Positions 15,293 through 18,586 of a stretch of 18,586 nt of DNA are shown one piece after another. Positions within the stretch are counted from its first letter, which is position 1, and every line of letters begins with the position of its first letter. The stretch lies in contig JAGHBF010000154.1 of assembly GCA_021161165.1 (NCBI GenBank), positions 1-18,586 of the forward strand, in the 5' to 3' direction. A model generated the notes under the pieces. That model searched no databases, was not told the origin of the DNA, and saw nothing but the letters and a program-made list of their open reading frames with translations. This stretch comes from Candidatus Aminicenantota bacterium (GTDB taxonomy: Bacteria > Acidobacteriota > Aminicenantia > S016-38). The position numbers were made by a program, and so were the translations under genes.

Positions 15293-17353
15293 TTAGCGCT
15301 GTTCTGCTCTTGAAGTTTTGGCTTTCTTCCTTTTCTTGCTTCTTTTTTTGCTTTCTTCAGGAAGGAAGTAAATGAGTCTTCTGTAGGGGTCAACTGAACC
15401 GAGTATAACGTTTACCCTCTGTCCTATTTTGTAAATTTTTCCACTTCTTTTCCCCTTTGCCATCCATCCATCAACAACGACGAAGTAATCTTCCTTCATA
15501 TCGGAAAAAAGAACGGTTCCCTGAATCAAATACTTATCCAGTTCAATTTGCAAACCATCGTTAGAAACCCCCACTATTGTTCCCTGGAAATTTTCCCCTA
15601 TTTTATCCTGGAGAAATCTTGTTGTCCTCCACTGAATTATTTCCGCTTCCATCTGGTCTGCTCTCCTTTCAGTCATAGACGAATGCTCTGCTATTTTTTC
15701 AAGTTCTCTTTCATTGTAAGGTGGTGGTTGCTTGGACAGGGCAGCCTTGAGAGTTCTGTGAACTATGAGATCTGGGTATCTTCTTATTGGGGATGTGAAG
15801 TGAAGGTAATTTTCCTTAGCAAGTGCGAAATGTCCAACTGGCTCTGGAGAGTATTTGGCAAGTTTCATTGAACGCAAAACAAGAAGACTTATGAGTTTTT
15901 CCTCAGGTTTTCCCTTAACCAAATCAAGAACTTTCTGGAGTGCCTTTGCTTCCGGTTCCTCAAACTCCAGGGTATAACCGAAGATAGAAAGGATTTTTTT
16001 TAGAGACTCAAGTTTCCTCGTCTCAGGGGCTTCGTGAATCCTATATATTGTTGGATATCCCCTCTTTGTTAAGTACCTGGCAACAGTTTCATTAGCCGCC
16101 AGCATGAATTCTTCAATTATCTGATGAGCGAAATTTCTCTCAACCGGGAGAATGTCCAGAAGAAGGCCATCTTCAGTGGAGATGAAACTTGGCTCAGGGA
16201 GGTCAAAATCTATACTTCCCTTTTTCCTTCTCTGGGACAGAAGTAGCTCGGCGGCCTCTGCCATGAGTTCTATTGAAGGTAAAATGTGGGAATAACGTTT
16301 TCTCAGTTCCCTGTTTCCCTGAAGGATTTCCCATACTTTGGTATATGTCATTCTTTCCCTACTTCTTATTATCGACGGGTATATCCTGTAACTTCTTACT
16401 TCCCCTGAATTGTTAATATTAATTTCAACTGTCATTGTATACCTGTCCTCATCAGGCTTTAAGCTGGAGAGATTTTCGCTTAGAACAGGAGGGAGCATGG
16501 GGATCGCTATTTCGGGGAAGTAAATTGAATTTCCCCTCATCTGTGCTTCTGCATCAAGGGCGCTTCCCTTTAAAACATAGTGGGAAGCATCAGCAATGTG
16601 AACCCCTATAATATAGCCTCCTTTAGTTTTTTTTATGCTAACTGCATCATCAAAATCCTTTGCAGTTTCTCCATCTATTGTGAAAGTAATTTCTTCCCTT
16701 AGGTCCCTTCTATCCAGAGATTCTTTTGCCTCTTCAATTTTGAACTCGGGGAATTCTACCGGTACACCATAGTGGGCCAGAATTGCTTTTACGTCGTTAC
16801 CTGGTTCGTTGGGGTCTCCTATTACTTTTTTTATAACACATTTTTTCCCGGAAAGGCTCGCTTCCACAAGGTCTCCCTGTCGGATGGGTTCCAGCGGAAT
16901 TTTCTTTACCTCTATTTCGTGGAGTCTTCTTTCTACGGGAATAACTACAGGCATCTTCCTTTCCCATACGAAAAATCCAGCGATTTTTTTCCTTTTTCTT
17001 TCTACAACTTTTATTATCCTTCCTTCCCTTCCCTTGAAAACAATAGCCTCTACAATATCCCCGTGCATTGCATCCTTTTTAAATCTGCGTGGTATGAAAT
17101 AATCTCCTGCAGGTGTTACCACAAATCCATAACCAAAATGAGTATTTTCGAATTTACCTCTAACAACATTTATATCATTGGGTAAGTAGTATTTTCCCCC
17201 CTTTGTTATAACCATTCCAGATTTTACAAGAATTGCAAGTTCCTTTTTGAGACGCTTTTCCTTTTTTACTTTTAAGCCAAGCTGAGCCCTTAATTGTCTG
17301 AGCGTTGCGCCCTTTTTATTTTTCTGGAGGGCTTTTAATATTTCTTCTCTCAT
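15293..17353 (-). CDS. rnr: Ribonuclease R (RNB-family 3'-5' exoribonuclease)
   Basis: This 686-residue enzyme is predicted to degrade structured RNA processively from the 3' end in mRNA and rRNA quality control. Residues 1-60 are a winged-helix domain of the RNase R N-terminus. Residues 62-200 hold two cold-shock/OB RNA-binding domains (first with GKFENTHFGYGFV). The RNB catalytic core begins near 222, with the metal-binding aspartates D227, D233, D235 and D236 in DGETAKDFDDAVSI. The signature GVHIADASHYV follows, then the ATRYL-type helices and HFTSPIRRYPDLIVHR. An S1 domain (about 575-650) and a Lys/Arg-rich tail of about 20 residues complete the RNase R layout; RNase II lacks the winged helix and basic tail. 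It heads the minus-strand operon rnr-pgi-SelB-like and has no Shine-Dalgarno. Confidence 0.95.
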   Translation of the reverse strand: MREEILKALQKNKKGATLRQLRAQLGLKVKKEKRLKKELAILVKSGMVITKGGKYYLPNDINVVRGKFENTHFGYGFVVTPAGDYFIPRRFKKDAMHGDIVEAIVFKGREGRIIKVVERKRKKIAGFFVWERKMPVVIPVERRLHEIEVKKIPLEPIRQGDLVEASLSGKKCVIKKVIGDPNEPGNDVKAILAHYGVPVEFPEFKIEEAKESLDRRDLREEITFTIDGETAKDFDDAVSIKKTKGGYIIGVHIADASHYVLKGSALDAEAQMRGNSIYFPEIAIPMLPPVLSENLSSLKPDEDRYTMTVEININNSGEVRSYRIYPSIIRSRERMTYTKVWEILQGNRELRKRYSHILPSIELMAEAAELLLSQRRKKGSIDFDLPEPSFISTEDGLLLDILPVERNFAHQIIEEFMLAANETVARYLTKRGYPTIYRIHEAPETRKLESLKKILSIFGYTLEFEEPEAKALQKVLDLVKGKPEEKLISLLVLRSMKLAKYSPEPVGHFALAKENYLHFTSPIRRYPDLIVHRTLKAALSKQPPPYNERELEKIAEHSSMTERRADQMEAEIIQWRTTRFLQDKIGENFQGTIVGVSNDGLQIELDKYLIQGTVLFSDMKEDYFVVVDGWMAKGKRSGKIYKIGQRVNVILGSVDPYRRLIYFLPEESKKRSKKRKKAKTSRAEQR

Positions 17354-17359
17354 CTTCTA

Positions 17360-17386
17360 ATCATACAATATAGGAAAAAATGTGAA
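17360..17386 (-). promoter_or_regulatory. Predicted rnr promoter, leaderless
   Basis: Read on the minus strand, TATGAT (17365-17360) ends 6 nt before the rnr ATG. TTCACA (17386-17381) is a 5/6 match to the -35 box but lies only 15 nt upstream; at 17 nt the hexamer is TATTCA. No Shine-Dalgarno precedes the ATG. Confidence 0.42.
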
Positions 17387-17456
17387 TAAAGAGAAACAAA
17401 AAATGATCTATTTAGGGAAAAATAGGAAAAAGCGTCAATTGAATTTGTCTATTATG

Positions 17457-17485
17457 GGGACATACCCTGAAGATTTTGTTAGAAT
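17457..17485 (+). promoter_or_regulatory. Predicted promoter of the glycosyltransferase gene, leaderless
   Basis: GGGACA (17457-17462), a 17-nt spacer and TAGAAT (17480-17485) precede the GTG start at 17492 by 6 nt, the same spacing as for mscS and the acyl-CoA synthetase. The 138-nt divergent region shared with rnr otherwise holds only AT-rich sequence. Confidence 0.45.
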
Positions 17486-17491
17486 TTGCTT

Positions 17492-18529
17492 GTGAGGGTG
17501 CTTGTAGTCAGTTCAGATGTCCCATTTGTAGAAGGAGGACACCGCATAATAACCCGTGCTCTCTTGAGAGCCCTTAGAGATTCAGGAATTGAAGCTGAAT
17601 CTTGGTTTACTACCCAGAACCCCTTTGGCAGGCAAATTCAGGCTTACATATCCAACAGGTTGACTTGTTTACAGGAAGATGGCATGGGAAGAAAAATTGA
17701 TGGCATTATTGCTCTTAGATATCCAGCCTACTGTGTGAAAGCGGACAGAGTGGTTGTCTGGCTCACTCACAGGATGAGAGAATATTATGACCTGTGGGAC
17801 GAATTTTGCTCAAGGATTAGTTTCGCTGGCAGAATAAAGGAGAGTGTAAGAAAAGCTATAATTCACAGAATGGATAGGACATGTTTAAAGAGGGCCAGAA
17901 AGATTTTTACCATATCCAATACTGTAAGAGATAGATTAAAGATATGGGGAAACTTCCTTTCGGAAACCCTTTACCCTCCACCTCCACAGAGAAATTATTA
18001 TGTAAATGACTATGAAAATTATTTTTTCTTTCCCTCCCGACTTTCAAGACTTAAAAGGCAGGATATTGCTATAAAAGCGATGAAATACATAAATGGAGCA
18101 AAACTCGTTATTACAGGAAACGGTGAAGAAAGGGATAGACTCACCTCCATTGTAGAAATGGAAGGCCTGACAGACAGAGTCATTTTTACGGGTTTTCTCG
18201 ATGAAAGGGAAATGGTGGAAATGTATTCTAAGGCCCTTGGAGTTGTGTTTATTCCTTATAAGGAAGATTACGGTTTTGTTACAGTGGAAGCTTTTTACTC
18301 AGCAAAACCGGTTATAACCTTTAGCGACAGTGGGGGACCTGTGGAGCTGGTCAGAGATGGAGAAAATGGGTTTATAACAGAGCCTACGCCAGAGGCCCTT
18401 GCAGAGAAGATGGCTTTTCTTGTTAAACACAGAGAAAAAGCAAGGGAGATGGGGCATGAAGCCCTAAAAATTAAGGATTGGCTCAACTGGTCTTCTGTCG
18501 TTGAAAAACTCACGGAGGCGCTTAAATGA
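17492..18529 (+). CDS. GT4-family (GT-B fold) glycosyltransferase
   Basis: This protein of 345 residues from the chosen GTG start is a predicted cytoplasmic, retaining sugar transferase that uses a nucleotide-sugar donor. It probably builds a polysaccharide, lipopolysaccharide or glycolipid. The N-terminal half opens with RVLVVSSDVPFVEGGHR, whose Gly-Gly loop is typical of GT-B acceptor domains. The C-terminal half carries LVITGNGEERDRL, RVIFTGFLDEREMVEMY, and the EX7E motif in EDYGFVTVEAF, followed by PVIT-SDSGGPVELV, all donor-site hallmarks of GT4. A TTG at 17486 could extend it by two residues. I prefer GTG at 17492 because MRVLVV is the natural family start and a -10 box ends 6 nt before it. 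The stop overlaps the next gene's start (ATGA). The acceptor is unknown. Confidence 0.88.
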   Translation: MRVLVVSSDVPFVEGGHRIITRALLRALRDSGIEAESWFTTQNPFGRQIQAYISNRLTCLQEDGMGRKIDGIIALRYPAYCVKADRVVVWLTHRMREYYDLWDEFCSRISFAGRIKESVRKAIIHRMDRTCLKRARKIFTISNTVRDRLKIWGNFLSETLYPPPPQRNYYVNDYENYFFFPSRLSRLKRQDIAIKAMKYINGAKLVITGNGEERDRLTSIVEMEGLTDRVIFTGFLDEREMVEMYSKALGVVFIPYKEDYGFVTVEAFYSAKPVITFSDSGGPVELVRDGENGFITEPTPEALAEKMAFLVKHREKAREMGHEALKIKDWLNWSSVVEKLTEALK

Positions 18530-18586
18530 GGGAAATTCTGCTGGATGGATCCTGGGTTTCCTGGATGGAGGGCTACAAAGGAAAAG
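18526..18586 (+). CDS. Start of an unidentified gene, cut by the window end
   Basis: An ATG sharing ATGA with the glycosyltransferase stop has a strong GGAGG (18514-18518) 7 nt before it. The frame stays open for 20 codons to the window end, beginning MREILLDGSWVSWMEGYKGK. Overlap and Shine-Dalgarno support a real, translationally coupled gene. The fragment is too short to identify; a second glycosyltransferase or a sugar-pathway protein would fit the context. Confidence 0.6.
   Translation, partial: MREILLDGSWVSWMEGYKGK

Noticed and set aside
18526..18586. Assigning a family to the truncated last gene
   Set aside because: Only 20 residues are visible and none forms a motif I can name.
1..18586. 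Selenoprotein genes with in-frame TGA and a SECIS hairpin, looked for because of the SelB-like gene
   Set aside because: Every recognised gene is complete without a TGA read-through, and no TGA stop is followed by a continuing family match.
1..18586. CRISPR arrays, insertion sequences, tRNA or rRNA genes
   Set aside because: No regularly spaced repeats, transposase motifs or inverted terminal repeats were seen, and gaps between genes are too short and lack structural RNA signatures.

Overview
The window reads as ordinary chromosomal DNA of a diderm (Gram-negative) bacterium. It is AT-rich, uses many AGA/AGG arginine and ATA isoleucine codons, and its proteins are rich in Lys, Glu and Ile, which suggests a thermophile (inference). 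Two outer-membrane barrel proteins show that an outer membrane is present. The sirtuin resembles, from memory, the Thermotoga-type class. The large receptor with an N-terminal carboxypeptidase-regulatory-like domain is a style I associate with Aminicenantes, Acidobacteria and similar lineages. I cannot fix the taxon; an uncultured thermophilic lineage is the best guess.

Layout. Bases 1-645 are the 3' part of a metallophosphoesterase gene. Bases 696-3214 hold a FadL-type outer-membrane protein and an exported SGNH/GDSL hydrolase. They are followed by a sirtuin (3246-4001), a large TonB-receptor-like barrel (4060-6693) and a long-chain acyl-CoA synthetase (6737-8428). A second plus-strand operon runs mscS-purS-purQ-purL (8543-12615) with every junction overlapping. 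Convergent to it, on the minus strand, lies rnr-pgi-(SelB-like gene), transcribed from 17353 down to 12638. Divergent from rnr is a GT4 glycosyltransferase (17492-18529), whose stop overlaps the start of a further gene that is cut by the window end.

How the genes may work together. FadL, SGNH hydrolase and acyl-CoA synthetase fit uptake, hydrolysis and activation of fatty acyl compounds. The sirtuin between them could control the synthetase by lysine deacylation (inference). PurS, PurQ and PurL form the three-subunit FGAM synthase of purine synthesis. RNase R, Pgi and the SelB-like protein are co-transcribed but have no evident common pathway.

Two things stand out. First, the 469-residue minus-strand protein looks like elongation factor SelB without its GTPase domain: the beta-barrel domains and the winged-helix RNA-binding region are recognisable, but no G motifs are present. 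Second, promoter-proximal genes repeatedly have a -10-like hexamer 6-7 nt before the start codon and no Shine-Dalgarno, which implies leaderless mRNAs. Operon-internal genes carry clear Shine-Dalgarno sequences. There are no RNA genes, CRISPR arrays, insertion sequences or long repeats that I can see, and no gap between genes exceeds about 140 bases.
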